Counted from the stretch's first letter, positions 43,829 through 53,818 are shown. The stretch is 64,000 bases of DNA from Sulfurimonas sp. (GCA_028687935.1 JAQTZE010000001.1:279633-343632), one strand, 5' to 3'. Program-made: numbers and translations. The notes: generated by a model not told the origin, from the sequence alone.

Positions 43829-44374
43829 ATGGCAAATGTAGATTTAGTACAATTAACACAAGAGACAAAAAAACTTACTGCAATGATCGTTGAAGATGAA
43901 AAAGTTACGAATGAGCTACTAAGCTCAACATTCAAAAACTTTTTTGCTGATGTACACTCATGCTTTAATGGTGATGAAGCAATCAAGGTATTTAATAGAA
44001 CAAAACCTGATGTTGTTTTCGTTGATATTATCATGCCAGGTATGGATGGTATTGAACTCTCACGTAGAATCCGTGAAGAAAATCCTGGACAAATCATTAT
44101 TGTAATATCTGCAAGTAATGACATTGAAAAGATTTCTGAATCTATCGAAGTTGGTGTAAACAGCTTTATTCAAAAACCAATTGATACGAAAAAAATCATT
44201 GAGCTTTTGACAAACGTTGTGGGTATTATCGCTAAAAAGAAAAAGATAGAGACAAAAACATTTTCTATCTCTCTTCCTCTTGATCTTTATGAGTCTGTAA
44301 ACGAAAACGCAAAGGCAGAAAGTATCTCTAAAAATGCTGTCATAATTAGAGCACTTAGAAGTTTTTACGAATAA
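43829..44374 (+). CDS. Response regulator: receiver domain plus C-terminal ribbon-helix-helix-like domain
   Basis: REC motifs (MIVEDEK, DVVFVDIIMPGMDGIELSRRI, IQKPID) followed by TKTFSISLPLDLYESVNENAKAESISKNAVIIRALRSFYE resembling CopG/Arc RHH. Confidence 0.85.
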   Translation: MANVDLVQLTQETKKLTAMIVEDEKVTNELLSSTFKNFFADVHSCFNGDEAIKVFNRTKPDVVFVDIIMPGMDGIELSRRIREENPGQIIIVISASNDIEKISESIEVGVNSFIQKPIDTKKIIELLTNVVGIIAKKKKIETKTFSISLPLDLYESVNENAKAESISKNAVIIRALRSFYE

Positions 44375-44464
44375 GTTATAAATTTACGAAATTCATATAG
44401 ATTTTATATTTTTTTAAGAATAATTTCTATATAATTTCGGCTCAGTAATTAAGACAACTGAAGT

Positions 44465-44539
44465 GGCCCCGTCGTCTAGCGGTCAGGATCCATGGTTTTC
44501 ATCCATGTTACAGGAGTTCAATTCTCCTCGGGGTCACCA
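44465..44539 (+). tRNA. tRNA-Glu (anticodon TTC), CCA encoded
   Basis: ggccccgtcgtctagcggtcaggatccatggttttcatccatgttacaggagttcaattctcctcggggtcacca; loop ttTTCat; acceptor ggccccg/cggggtc. Confidence 0.95.
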
Positions 44540-44577
44540 CTTTTTCTCTACAACTCCCTATAATAAGCACTTTGCCC

Positions 44578-45612
44578 ATTCAATAATCAAGTGCAACACA
44601 GTTATTTTTATAGTGTAGCTTCGAGTCATCAATCCATTGTGCAATTTTAGCAAAGAATACTTCATCTGGAGTTTTATATCCGAGTATTTTTCGAGGTCTA
44701 TGGTTTAATTTTTCTTCTATTTGAACGATAAACTGATCAGTTATTGTCTCAAACTTCGTCTTCTTTGGGATATATTCCCGTATCAATCCATTTGTATGTT
44801 CATTCAATCCCCGCTGCCAAGATTTATAAGGTTCAGCGAAATAAAACTCAACTCCAAGTCTTCGTTCAATCAATGCATGATTCGCAAACTCTTTTCCATT
44901 ATCACTGGTAATAGTTTGGATTACTCCTCGAAGTGGTTCCATTAAACGCAGAATTGCTTCAGTTACTTCATAGGCTTCTTTGGTAGGTGCTTTACGCATC
45001 AAGGTAAACTTTGAATGTCTATCTACAAGGGTAACAATACTTTGACAGGACGTGTATGGATAGGTTTTGCTCTTGGGATTTTCCCTCGTAACTCATAGAT
45101 CCCCCGTCGGCTTTTATACTTACGGTGTTTATGTCGTAAATAGTGTGAGAGTTCTTTGTGACCTTCTCGCATACGTCGATAGATATACCGATATATAGTT
45201 TCATGACTAAGACTTATCAGTCCATCTACACTCATTCGTCCGGCTATCTGTTCAGGACTCCATCCTTCTTTGAGTTTAGCCAGGATATATCGATGATGAG
45301 CTTTACTCATCTTCAAATTCTTTCTCTTCTTTTGATATCGAAGTCTTGCACTCACTTGGGCATAGTGGGCAATATAATCCCCACTATCCAACTGATTTCT
45401 CCGTATCTCTCGTCCTATTGTTGATCGATGAACACCAAGTATTTTTGCTATCGCACTTTGGCTTACTCGCTCTCTAATTAAAGCTTCTATTTGGTATCGT
45501 TGTACCATGGTCAATTGGTTGTAGCTCATGAAAGTCCCTTTATCTCTCGTCGGATAAAATCGACTCTAATCTACAACCTCTTGATCATCCCTGTTGCACT
45601 TTAAATTTGAAT
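44578..45612 (-). mobile_element. IS30-family insertion sequence, degraded
   Basis: IS30-like transposase fragments flanked by imperfect inverted repeats ATTCAATAATCAAGTGCAACACAG (44578-44601) and, on the other strand, ATTCAAATTTAAAGTGCAACAGGG (45589-45612). Confidence 0.8.
44580..45529 (-). pseudogene. IS30-family transposase, disrupted between the HTH and DDE domains
   Basis: N-terminal ORF 45023-45529 (MSYNQLTMVQRYQIEALIRERVSQSAIAKILGVHRSTIGREIRRN) and C-terminal ORF 44580-45002 (TITSDNGKEFANHALIERRLGVEFYFAEPYKSWQRGLNEHTNGLIREYIPKKT) lie in different frames. The expected first-Asp segment (GDWE-like) is missing at the junction. Confidence 0.8.
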
Positions 45613-45716
45613 TGGCGAAAACATTCCTATTTACTACACAAGCAGGACTGAACTATGGCTACTTATCTACTTGAACGAATTAGTTTCAAGTTAGTTGTGT
45701 CCTTTTACCAGTCATA

Positions 45717-45746
45717 AAAAGACTAGTATTGAGCTAGCCTTTGAGA
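45717..45746 (-). terminator. Rho-independent terminator downstream of glnS
   Basis: Minus strand: aaaggctagctcaatactagtctttttatg; GGCTAG/CTAGTC stem then T-run. Confidence 0.55.
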
Positions 45747-45755
45747 ATTGGCGAT

Positions 45756-48011
45756 TTATTTTAACTTTTCAGCGACAAGTTCATTTACTACTTGTGGGTT
45801 TGCTTTACCCTCTGTAATTTTCAGTACCTGCCCTACAAAAAAGCCTAATAGTTTTGTGTTCCCTGCTCTAAACTTCAGTACATTATCTGGATTTTTTGCA
45901 ATTACTTCATCAATAATCGGTAAAATTTTAGAAGGATCACTTATTTGTACAAGCCCTTTGGCTTCAACTATTTGTGTTGGATTTTCTCCTGTTTGGGCCA
46001 TCTCTTCAAATACTTGTTTAGCAATTTTATTTGAGATAATTTCATCATCTATCATTTTTACAAGCTCTGATATCTGCTTTGCATTAAATTTAGGTTTATC
46101 AGCCTGTATCTGTTTGAACTCTCTAGCTACCTCATTAGCTATGATGTTAGCTAAGGCTATAGGACTACTTAACACAGATAAAGACTCTTCATAAAATGAT
46201 GAGAGTTGCTTATCGCGAGCTAGAGTATTAGCTACTTCACTGTTGAGTCCAAATTCACTTGTGTACTTATCAAATAATGCTTGCTCTTCTTTATTCATAG
46301 GCACTACTTCACCATCTACATGCACTTTTTGAATTTGAGTTTTGCGTTCACCATTGTGTCTATTCTCAGTTGTTTGGTTTTTAGCCCAAGAATCTTTAAG
46401 ACCTACAATTTTATTAAACACAGGGGTTTCATCAGTAGAGTCGATAGGATCAGCATAGAAATATCCATGTCTTTCAAACTGAAATCTTTCATCAGGTTTG
46501 TCTATGACAACAGCTGGCTCAATAAGAGCATTTTTGATAATTTCTAAAGAGTCTGGATTAATATCTTCTAATCCTTCGGGAGCTTCATCTTTAAAAAGTC
46601 TATCATATACTCTTACTTCAATTTTTTTAGCTGCTACCATATCTACCCATTGAATAGCGCTTTTAACTTGGATACCGCTAGTATCTGAGCCACTTTTAGA
46701 TTCAGGATAATATTCTGCTTTTATTTCAGTGATATTGCCGTTGGCATCTTTTATGACTTCCTTACAAGTGATGATATAAGCATGTCTAAGTCTTACTGAC
46801 TGTTCTGGTGTAAGGCGGAAGTAATCTTTTGGAGGATTTTCCATAAAGTCATCACGTTCAATATAAATTTCTCTTGATAAAGGTATCTTTCGTGAACCCT
46901 CTTTAGGCACATCGTGTGGATAGTATGAAGCATCAATGTCTTCAGAACCCACATAGTTCACGATAGTGACTTTGAGTGGATTAAACACACACATAACACG
47001 TGGTACTTTAGTATTAAGGTCATCTCTGATACAAAACTCAAGTTGTGAAACATCGACTGTTGAGTTTGCTTTTGCAATACCTATTTGATCACAAAAGTTG
47101 ATAATAGACTCCGGCGTGTAACCTCTTCTTCTATATCCAGCGATTGTCGGCATGCGAGGGTCATCCCAACCATTTACTTTTCCTGTATTAACCAACTCTA
47201 AAAGCTTTCTTTTACTCATAACAGTATAGTTAATACCGAGTCTAGCAAATTCGTGCTGATAAGGTCTTGGTGCTGTAAGTCTGAGTGTATCAAGTACCCA
47301 ATCGTAAATATCACGATTGTTTTCAAACTCCAGCGTACAGATAGAATGCGTAATACCTTCAATATAATCAGATAAACAGTGTGCGAAGTCATACATTGGG
47401 TAGATATTTGCATCTCCAGCTCTATAGTGATGCGTATGTCGAATACGATATAAAAGAGGATCTCGCATCTTCATATTGGCTGCAGACATATCAATCTTAG
47501 CTCGAAGGACATGTGCACCATCTTGAAATTCACCTTTTTTCATTCTAAGAAAAAGGTCTAGATTTTCTTCAATGCTGCGCATGGCATACTCGCTGCGTTT
47601 TCCAGTCTGTGTCACTGTGCCCCTATATTCTCTTATCTCTTCTTCATTGAGACTATCGACGTAAGCCTTACCCATTTTGATAAGTTCAACAGCATAATCA
47701 TATAATTTTGGAAAGTAATCAGAAGTAAAACGCACATTGCCATCCCACTCAAAACCCAGCCAATCTACAGCATCTTTGAGAGCTTCAACATATTTCGTAT
47801 CTTCGGTTGTTGGATTGGTATCATCCATTCTTAGATTACAATGACCATGGTAGTCCTGCGCTATACCAAAGTTTATACAGATAGATTTAGCGTGCCCTAT
47901 ATGTGGAAATCCATTGGGCTCAGGCGGAAATCTTGTTACAACCTCTTTATATTTGCCTGACTTTAAATCCTCTTCTACTATTGTTCGTAAAAAATCTTTG
48001 TTCTCACTCAT
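45756..48011 (-). CDS. glnS: Glutaminyl-tRNA synthetase with C-terminal YqeY/GatB-tail domain
   Basis: RFPPEPNGFPHIGHAKSICINFG, MDDTNPTTED, VMSKRKLLELV; C-terminal about 190 aa resembles the YqeY/GatB tail (ANIIANEVAREFKQIQADKPKFNAKQISELVKMIDDEIISNKIAKQVFEEM). Confidence 0.92.
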   Translation of the reverse strand: MSENKDFLRTIVEEDLKSGKYKEVVTRFPPEPNGFPHIGHAKSICINFGIAQDYHGHCNLRMDDTNPTTEDTKYVEALKDAVDWLGFEWDGNVRFTSDYFPKLYDYAVELIKMGKAYVDSLNEEEIREYRGTVTQTGKRSEYAMRSIEENLDLFLRMKKGEFQDGAHVLRAKIDMSAANMKMRDPLLYRIRHTHHYRAGDANIYPMYDFAHCLSDYIEGITHSICTLEFENNRDIYDWVLDTLRLTAPRPYQHEFARLGINYTVMSKRKLLELVNTGKVNGWDDPRMPTIAGYRRRGYTPESIINFCDQIGIAKANSTVDVSQLEFCIRDDLNTKVPRVMCVFNPLKVTIVNYVGSEDIDASYYPHDVPKEGSRKIPLSREIYIERDDFMENPPKDYFRLTPEQSVRLRHAYIITCKEVIKDANGNITEIKAEYYPESKSGSDTSGIQVKSAIQWVDMVAAKKIEVRVYDRLFKDEAPEGLEDINPDSLEIIKNALIEPAVVIDKPDERFQFERHGYFYADPIDSTDETPVFNKIVGLKDSWAKNQTTENRHNGERKTQIQKVHVDGEVVPMNKEEQALFDKYTSEFGLNSEVANTLARDKQLSSFYEESLSVLSSPIALANIIANEVAREFKQIQADKPKFNAKQISELVKMIDDEIISNKIAKQVFEEMAQTGENPTQIVEAKGLVQISDPSKILPIIDEVIAKNPDNVLKFRAGNTKLLGFFVGQVLKITEGKANPQVVNELVAEKLK

Positions 48012-48139
48012 TCTTATTAAACCTTTTTAGTTTTAAAACTCTTATTATTGCTTGTATCTTATCAAATTCGAACTTATAGCTCAATTTTTCTCTTAGCTAA
48101 AACTTGTTAAAATTCCAAAAAAATTATGCAGGGATTATA

Positions 48140-49438
48140 ATGCTAAGATTTTCATCCAGCCCTATAGGTGATATGCATATAGGCAATTTAAGAGTTGCCC
48201 TACTCAGTTATATTATCTCACAACAAAAAAAAGAAGATTTAATAGTTAGAATTGAAGATATGGACAAAGAGAGAAATATAGTAGGTAAAGATCAAGAGAT
48301 ACTAGACATACTTGATCTTTTTGAAATTAAATACTCTCAAACGATTTACCAAAGTCAAAATGCCCGTTTTTATTCTGCTATGGCTCTACAGCTTATGCAT
48401 GACAAAAAAGCATTTAGCTGTTTTTGTTCTCCTCAATGGCTTGAGGGGAAGCAAGAAGAAGCTAAAGCTGCAAACAAACCTTACAGATACGATGATGCCT
48501 GCGCTACTCTTCCGGCAGAGCTTGTCATAGATAATACCAACCCCTTTACAGTGAGAATTAAAAAAACAGAAAATTCAATCACTATAAAAGATCACATTAA
48601 AGGTGAAATGACATGTACGCCTCAAGAGTTAGATAGTTTTGTCATCCTTAAACATGATAAAACTCCTACTTATGATTTTGCATCTGCAATTGATGATATG
48701 CTGAGTGATATATCACTGGTCATTCGTGGTGAAGGACATATGAGCAGTACCCCCAAAGAGGATATGATCAGAACAGCTCTTGGGTATGAGAAAAAAATTG
48801 AGTATGCTCACCTGCCAATAATTTTAAATGATTCTGACGATAAAATGAGCGAAAAAGGTGATGCATCAAGCGTTATCTGGCTTTTAAAAGAAGGATTCCT
48901 CCCCTCTGCGATATCAAATTATTTAATATCAATGGGGAACAAGACTCCAAAAGAGATATTCACGCTAGAAGAATCTCTAGAGTGGTTTGGCCTTGAAAAT
49001 CTCTCCAAGTCCCCTTTTTGCTTTAAAATGGATACGCTGAGACATATAAACAAAGAGCACTTGAAAAATATGCAAGCCAAAGAACTTTCAAGATATGTCG
49101 GGTTTGCTGATGAAGAAATTGGCAAAGTAGCAAAAGTTTACTTGAGCGAAGCAAGCACTACTAAAGAGCTTAAAAGCAAGATAGAACCAATATTTGCACC
49201 TAAAGTTATCCCTGCTGATGCTAAGGAACAAACACAAAGTATGGCTGAGTGTATAAAAAATGCACCCTACTTTGATACATATGAAGATTTTAAAAATCAT
49301 ATCATAAAAGAAACAAGATTAAGTGAGAAAGACTTTATTAAATCATTGCGTTTATTGCTAACGGGTGCTGAGTTTGGTCCAGATATTTCAGAGCTTTATC
49401 AGCATCTTAAAAACTACCTTGGAGAAATTGTAAAATGA
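48140..49438 (+). CDS. gltX: Glutamyl-tRNA synthetase, epsilonproteobacterial type
   Basis: MLRFSSSPIGDMHIGNLRVALLSY; RIEDMDKERNI; DDKMSEKGDASSVIWLL. ATG at 48140 preferred over 48104. Confidence 0.88.
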   Translation: MLRFSSSPIGDMHIGNLRVALLSYIISQQKKEDLIVRIEDMDKERNIVGKDQEILDILDLFEIKYSQTIYQSQNARFYSAMALQLMHDKKAFSCFCSPQWLEGKQEEAKAANKPYRYDDACATLPAELVIDNTNPFTVRIKKTENSITIKDHIKGEMTCTPQELDSFVILKHDKTPTYDFASAIDDMLSDISLVIRGEGHMSSTPKEDMIRTALGYEKKIEYAHLPIILNDSDDKMSEKGDASSVIWLLKEGFLPSAISNYLISMGNKTPKEIFTLEESLEWFGLENLSKSPFCFKMDTLRHINKEHLKNMQAKELSRYVGFADEEIGKVAKVYLSEASTTKELKSKIEPIFAPKVIPADAKEQTQSMAECIKNAPYFDTYEDFKNHIIKETRLSEKDFIKSLRLLLTGAEFGPDISELYQHLKNYLGEIVK

Positions 49439-49731
49439 GTGATTTAGGTTTAGTTATAGTACAACTTGGTGGGCTTTTTACAAGTCTTATCAATATTTAT
49501 ATTTGGGTTGTGATTATCGCTGCACTGCTTAGTTTTGTCAATCCTGATCCCTATAATCCTATAGTTCAGTTTTTACGTAGAGTGACGGATCCTGCATATA
49601 AGCTTGTTCGTCGTTATATCCGCACAAATATCAATGGAATTGATCTAGCACCTTTAGTGATAGTGATAGGATTACAAATTATCACGATTTTATTAAGTTA
49701 CATCTTTAAAACTTTGGCGCAAAGTATCTAA
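49435..49731 (+). CDS. YggT-family membrane protein
   Basis: YIWVVIIAALLSFVNPDPYNPIVQFLRRVTDPAYKLVRRYI; overlaps gltX stop. Confidence 0.88.
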   Translation: MSDLGLVIVQLGGLFTSLINIYIWVVIIAALLSFVNPDPYNPIVQFLRRVTDPAYKLVRRYIRTNINGIDLAPLVIVIGLQIITILLSYIFKTLAQSI

Positions 49732-49759
49732 ACTTTTTTCACCCTATTATCTAGGGTGT

Positions 49760-50224
49760 TTAGGACTTTTTATAAGTCAATACCATCGATTGATATGTGT
49801 CACTTTTGATTTGAAGCTGTATCTCTCTCTCTTCATTACTTTCAAATTCCATCAAATAGCAGCTGTTCCAGCTGTTTTGCATCTCTATTAACTCTTGAAA
49901 TGAATATGGATCTTCTATTTTCTCAATTAAAAGAGCTTCATTTGCATTAGATCTAAACTGTAAATCTTTTGGATTCATGTCATCTTTTGTATACAAACAG
50001 ATAAGAAACGCATCGTTTTGCGTATATACTTCAGGATAGATATTATTGAGATAAACTGCAGTGAAAGCACCTTCAACTTTGTCTGGTGCGACTATTTTGG
50101 CTCTCTGGGTGTTTGAGATAGAAAATTCTTGTGCCCTTGTGAGCTCAAAGTTAGAAAAAGCGCTTTTTTGCGAACATCCTCCCAAAAAAATAGAAAAAAC
50201 AGCCAAAATAGGTATAAAATTCAT
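49760..50224 (-). CDS. Putative lipoprotein
   Basis: MNFIPILAVFSIFLGGCSQKS lipobox; otherwise unrecognised. Confidence 0.65.
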   Translation of the reverse strand: MNFIPILAVFSIFLGGCSQKSAFSNFELTRAQEFSISNTQRAKIVAPDKVEGAFTAVYLNNIYPEVYTQNDAFLICLYTKDDMNPKDLQFRSNANEALLIEKIEDPYSFQELIEMQNSWNSCYLMEFESNEEREIQLQIKSDTYQSMVLTYKKS

Positions 50225-50312
50225 AACACATCCCAAAAAAATTATCATGAATTATATCTTATTAAACTACCTTTTTGTATAATCGCCTAAATTTAAAAAC
50301 ATAGAGTTTATT

Positions 50313-50816
50313 TTGAATAAAAGACTAGCAGTTGCATTTACGGGGCCTTCAAACAGTGGTAAAACTACGCTTATTTTAAAAATAGCGCGTAAACTGATCC
50401 ATGAACACAATCTAGAAGTAGCTATCATCAAGCACGATCCTAAAGACAAAGCACGTTTTGATGTCGAAGGTAAAGATAGTTATAAGTTTTCTGATACAGG
50501 TGCTGAAGTTATCGTCACTTCTCCATCGAGAACAACATACTTTTCACAAAAGAACAAAGAGCTTGATGAGATGATACGTCTTTTTAACACTTTTGATATA
50601 CTGTTAGTAGAAGGTCTCAAAAACCTCCCTCTCCCACGTATCAGTGTCTTTAGAGATGCACTCGATGAGGATTATTTTCCTTATATGGATGCTTTAGCAA
50701 TAGATGAAACTATTGATACAAAAACGTATGCTCTGCCAGAAGGTATTGCCATACTCGATCTTAACAACCCGGATGATGTAATATCTTGGATTTTAAAAAA
50801 CGCAAAGGAAGTATAA
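50313..50816 (+). CDS. mobB: Molybdopterin-guanine dinucleotide biosynthesis protein MobB
   Basis: VAFTGPSNSGKTTLILKIARKL P-loop; VAIIKHDPKDKARFDVEGKDSYKFSDTGAEVIVTSPSRT; TTG start. Confidence 0.88.
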   Translation: MNKRLAVAFTGPSNSGKTTLILKIARKLIHEHNLEVAIIKHDPKDKARFDVEGKDSYKFSDTGAEVIVTSPSRTTYFSQKNKELDEMIRLFNTFDILLVEGLKNLPLPRISVFRDALDEDYFPYMDALAIDETIDTKTYALPEGIAILDLNNPDDVISWILKNAKEV

Positions 50817-50819
50817 AAA

Positions 50820-51662
50820 ATGAGAGATGTATTTGATGCAATTCAAAGATGTGCGAAAAGAATTAAAACGGCTATAGATGTAAAAGACATAGGGTATTCT
50901 CAACAAGAAAACTCTTCTGGAGAAACGCAGCTACAGCTTGATATTCAGTGTGATATGATTATCGAAGAGGAGTTCTCAAGAGTAGCTTCTATTCATACTA
51001 TTGCCAGTGAAGAGAAAGAACTTCCAATGGCAATGAATGCAGGCGGAAAGTATTTTATTGCTTATGATCCTCTCGATGGTTCTTCGTTAGTAGATGTAAA
51101 CCTCAGTGTTGGTTCTATTTTTGGTATCTATGAAAACGCTTTTGGTGCGAAAAACATGGTTGCTTCATGCTACGTTGTGTATGGTCCTCGTGTTGAGATG
51201 GTTTTTGCTGAAAACAAAACAAAACTCTATCTTCTTCAAGCAGGTGAGTTTGAGTTTGTAAAAGAGATTCGTCTCTCTGAAAAAGGCAAACTTAACGCTC
51301 CTGGCGGAACACAACAAAACTGGGCACCGTACCATAAAGAGCTCGTTGATAGTTTCTTTGCTGAGGGATATCGTCTGAGATATTCTGGCGGTATGGTTCC
51401 AGATTTGCACCAGATCCTTTTAAAAGGTGGTGGACTTTTCAGCTATCCAGGTACATCAGATAAACCAGAAGGAAAACTTCGTAAACTTTTTGAAGTATTT
51501 CCTTTTGCCTACATCTACCAAAAATCAGGTGGAGACGCGATTGATGGGTACCAAGATCTTATGACACTTGAATATGCACATATCCATGATACTGCTGTAT
51601 GTTTTTTTGGTTCAAAATACGAAATCGCAAGAGTAAAAGAAGTTTATGCAAAACAAAGATAA
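50820..51662 (+). CDS. fbp: Fructose-1,6-bisphosphatase class I
   Basis: [59 protein letters not shown]. Confidence 0.93.
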   Translation: MRDVFDAIQRCAKRIKTAIDVKDIGYSQQENSSGETQLQLDIQCDMIIEEEFSRVASIHTIASEEKELPMAMNAGGKYFIAYDPLDGSSLVDVNLSVGSIFGIYENAFGAKNMVASCYVVYGPRVEMVFAENKTKLYLLQAGEFEFVKEIRLSEKGKLNAPGGTQQNWAPYHKELVDSFFAEGYRLRYSGGMVPDLHQILLKGGGLFSYPGTSDKPEGKLRKLFEVFPFAYIYQKSGGDAIDGYQDLMTLEYAHIHDTAVCFFGSKYEIARVKEVYAKQR

Positions 51663-51837
51663 ATTTGAGCTCTATCTTGATGAGATGATCATCAAAATAG
51701 AACTTTGTCAAAAAGAAAAAGAGCTGAACTCATGCAGTGATTGTGAACATTTTTTCTCTTGTGAACTGCGTTTAGACTACGTAAAAGCCGTCTACAATAG
51801 CATGTCCAAGGGAGAAACTGGTGGCTTTGAATTTTAA
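51646..51837 (+). CDS. Small Cys-rich protein (63 aa)
   Basis: [38 protein letters not shown]; overlaps fbp 3' end by 17 bp, compact context with metG. Confidence 0.6.
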   Translation: MQNKDKFELYLDEMIIKIELCQKEKELNSCSDCEHFFSCELRLDYVKAVYNSMSKGETGGFEF

Positions 51838-51868
51838 AATTATGCAAGATTTATACTAAGGAAACAAA

Positions 51869-53818
51869 TTGAGTAAATACATTACAACCCCTATATACTA
51901 TGTAAATGGTGAAGCACACATCGGTCATGCTTATACAACGTTTATCGCAGACACAAAAACTCGATATGAGCAGCTCAAAGGTGAAGATACATATTTCTTA
52001 ACTGGAACAGATGAACATGGTCAAAAGATAGAAGAATCAGCACAAAAAAGCGGCAAGCCTACAGCGCAGTTTGCAGATGAGATTAGTGCTACTTTTAAAA
52101 ATCTATGGGATGAGTTTGGTATCTGCTATGATAAATTTATCCGTACAACGGATGAAGACCATAAGATAGGTGTACAAAAAGCATTTGAGACAATGTATGC
52201 TAAGGGTGATATTTACAAAGATTTTTATGAGGGTCACTACTGCGTAAGCTGTGAGACTTTCTTTCCTGAAACGCAGCTCATAGATGGCGAATTCTGCCCT
52301 GATTGTGGGAGAAGTACAAGTATCGTCAAAGAAGAAAGCTACTTTTTTAGACTCTCTAAATATGAAGATAAACTTTTAGCGCATTATGCAAATAATCCTG
52401 ATTTTATCCTGCCTCGTTCCCGTGCAAATGAAGTCATCAACTTCGTAAAAGGCGGACTTCGTGACCTCTCAGTAACACGTACATCGTTTACTTGGGGTGT
52501 GAAGATGCCGGCTTCACTGCAAGATGATAAACACGTTATGTATGTTTGGCTCGATGCACTTCTCAACTACATCACAGCACTCGGATATGGCAAAGATGAT
52601 GCGAATATGAACTACTGGCCTGCTTCTGTGCAATTTGTTGGTAAAGATATTCTGCGTTTTCATGCTATCTACTGGCCTGCGTTTTTGATGAGTCTTGATC
52701 TTCCACTTCCACAGCATATCGGTGCACACGGTTGGTGGACAAGAGATGGCGAAAAGATGTCCAAGTCTAAAGGTAATGTTATTGCTCCTAAAGAGGTTGC
52801 AGACGCTTATGGCGCTGAAAATCTTCGCTACTTTATGCTTAGAGAAGTTCCATTTGGTCAAGATGGAGACTTTTCTCAACGTGCATTTATCGACAGAATC
52901 AACTCAGAACTGAGCAACGATCTCGGTAATCTTCTCAACCGTATCATCGGTATGAGTGGTAAATACTCTGACTTTGAAATCGATAGCGTTGATGTAGCGA
53001 AGTACCATACAAAAGAGCTTGATGCAATGCATGAGACGCTTGATTCACTTGATGCATATATGGAAAATCTTCAAACGCATAGATATCTTGAGGAACTTTG
53101 GAGACTCTTTGCTATCGGGAACAAGGCTATCGAAGAGCATGCTCCTTGGGTAAAGATGAAAGAAGGGAAAAAAGATGAAGCACTTGCGACTGTAGCGCTT
53201 GTGGCAAATATATTGGCAAAAGCCTCTATCATGCTTCACCCTGTTATGCCAAAGATCACCAATACTATAGCAGATGCACTTGGTTTTGAGATCAACAATG
53301 AAAGCTACAAAGAGCTTGTTTTAGGTAAAAAACTATTAAAAATATTTAATATCAAAGTAGTTCCACCACTTTTTCCTCGTATTGAAGAGCCTTTAATGGC
53401 AGAAGCTCCTGCTGCACATCCTAATGAGCCAGAAGTAGCAAAAAAAGAAGTCAAAGAGAGTCCAAAAGCTGTTTCAAACGCAAGTGAAGACAATCTTATA
53501 GAGATAGGACAATTTTTTGAAACATCTCTTAAAATCGGGACTATTGTAGAAGCAGAAGAAGTTCCTAAAAGTAAAAAACTTCTCAAGCTCCAAGTAGACG
53601 TTGGCGGAGAATCACCAAGACAGGTTGTAGCTGGAATACGTGAGTTTTATGCACCGCAAGATCTTGTCGGTACGCAAGTGTGTGTTGTTGCCAACCTCAA
53701 ACCTGCAAAACTGATGGGAATGCTCTCTGAGGGTATGCTTTTAGCTTCAAAAGATGAAGAGGGACTCTGTCTTATCCGACCTGAAAAACCTAAAAAAGCG
53801 GGCACGCCTATTGGATGA
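51869..53818 (+). CDS. metG: Methionyl-tRNA synthetase with C-terminal tRNA-binding domain
   Basis: TTPIYYVNGEAHIGHAYTTF; GEKMSKSKGNVIAP; C-terminal EMAP-like domain (DNLIEIGQFFETSLKIGTIVEAEEVPKSKKLLKLQVDVG). Confidence 0.95.
   Translation: MSKYITTPIYYVNGEAHIGHAYTTFIADTKTRYEQLKGEDTYFLTGTDEHGQKIEESAQKSGKPTAQFADEISATFKNLWDEFGICYDKFIRTTDEDHKIGVQKAFETMYAKGDIYKDFYEGHYCVSCETFFPETQLIDGEFCPDCGRSTSIVKEESYFFRLSKYEDKLLAHYANNPDFILPRSRANEVINFVKGGLRDLSVTRTSFTWGVKMPASLQDDKHVMYVWLDALLNYITALGYGKDDANMNYWPASVQFVGKDILRFHAIYWPAFLMSLDLPLPQHIGAHGWWTRDGEKMSKSKGNVIAPKEVADAYGAENLRYFMLREVPFGQDGDFSQRAFIDRINSELSNDLGNLLNRIIGMSGKYSDFEIDSVDVAKYHTKELDAMHETLDSLDAYMENLQTHRYLEELWRLFAIGNKAIEEHAPWVKMKEGKKDEALATVALVANILAKASIMLHPVMPKITNTIADALGFEINNESYKELVLGKKLLKIFNIKVVPPLFPRIEEPLMAEAPAAHPNEPEVAKKEVKESPKAVSNASEDNLIEIGQFFETSLKIGTIVEAEEVPKSKKLLKLQVDVGGESPRQVVAGIREFYAPQDLVGTQVCVVANLKPAKLMGMLSEGMLLASKDEEGLCLIRPEKPKKAGTPIG

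Noticed and set aside
44427-44437. ctatataattt before tRNA-Glu as a third copy of the secA/mrdA dyad
   Set aside because: Only the -10-like half is present; the opposing TATATAG arm is missing, so it is probably an ordinary promoter.
45608-45756. Repeated gaattggcga at about 45608 and 45746 as a target-site duplication or second IS end
   Set aside because: A 10-bp match only, and the two copies do not flank the IS symmetrically; insufficient evidence.
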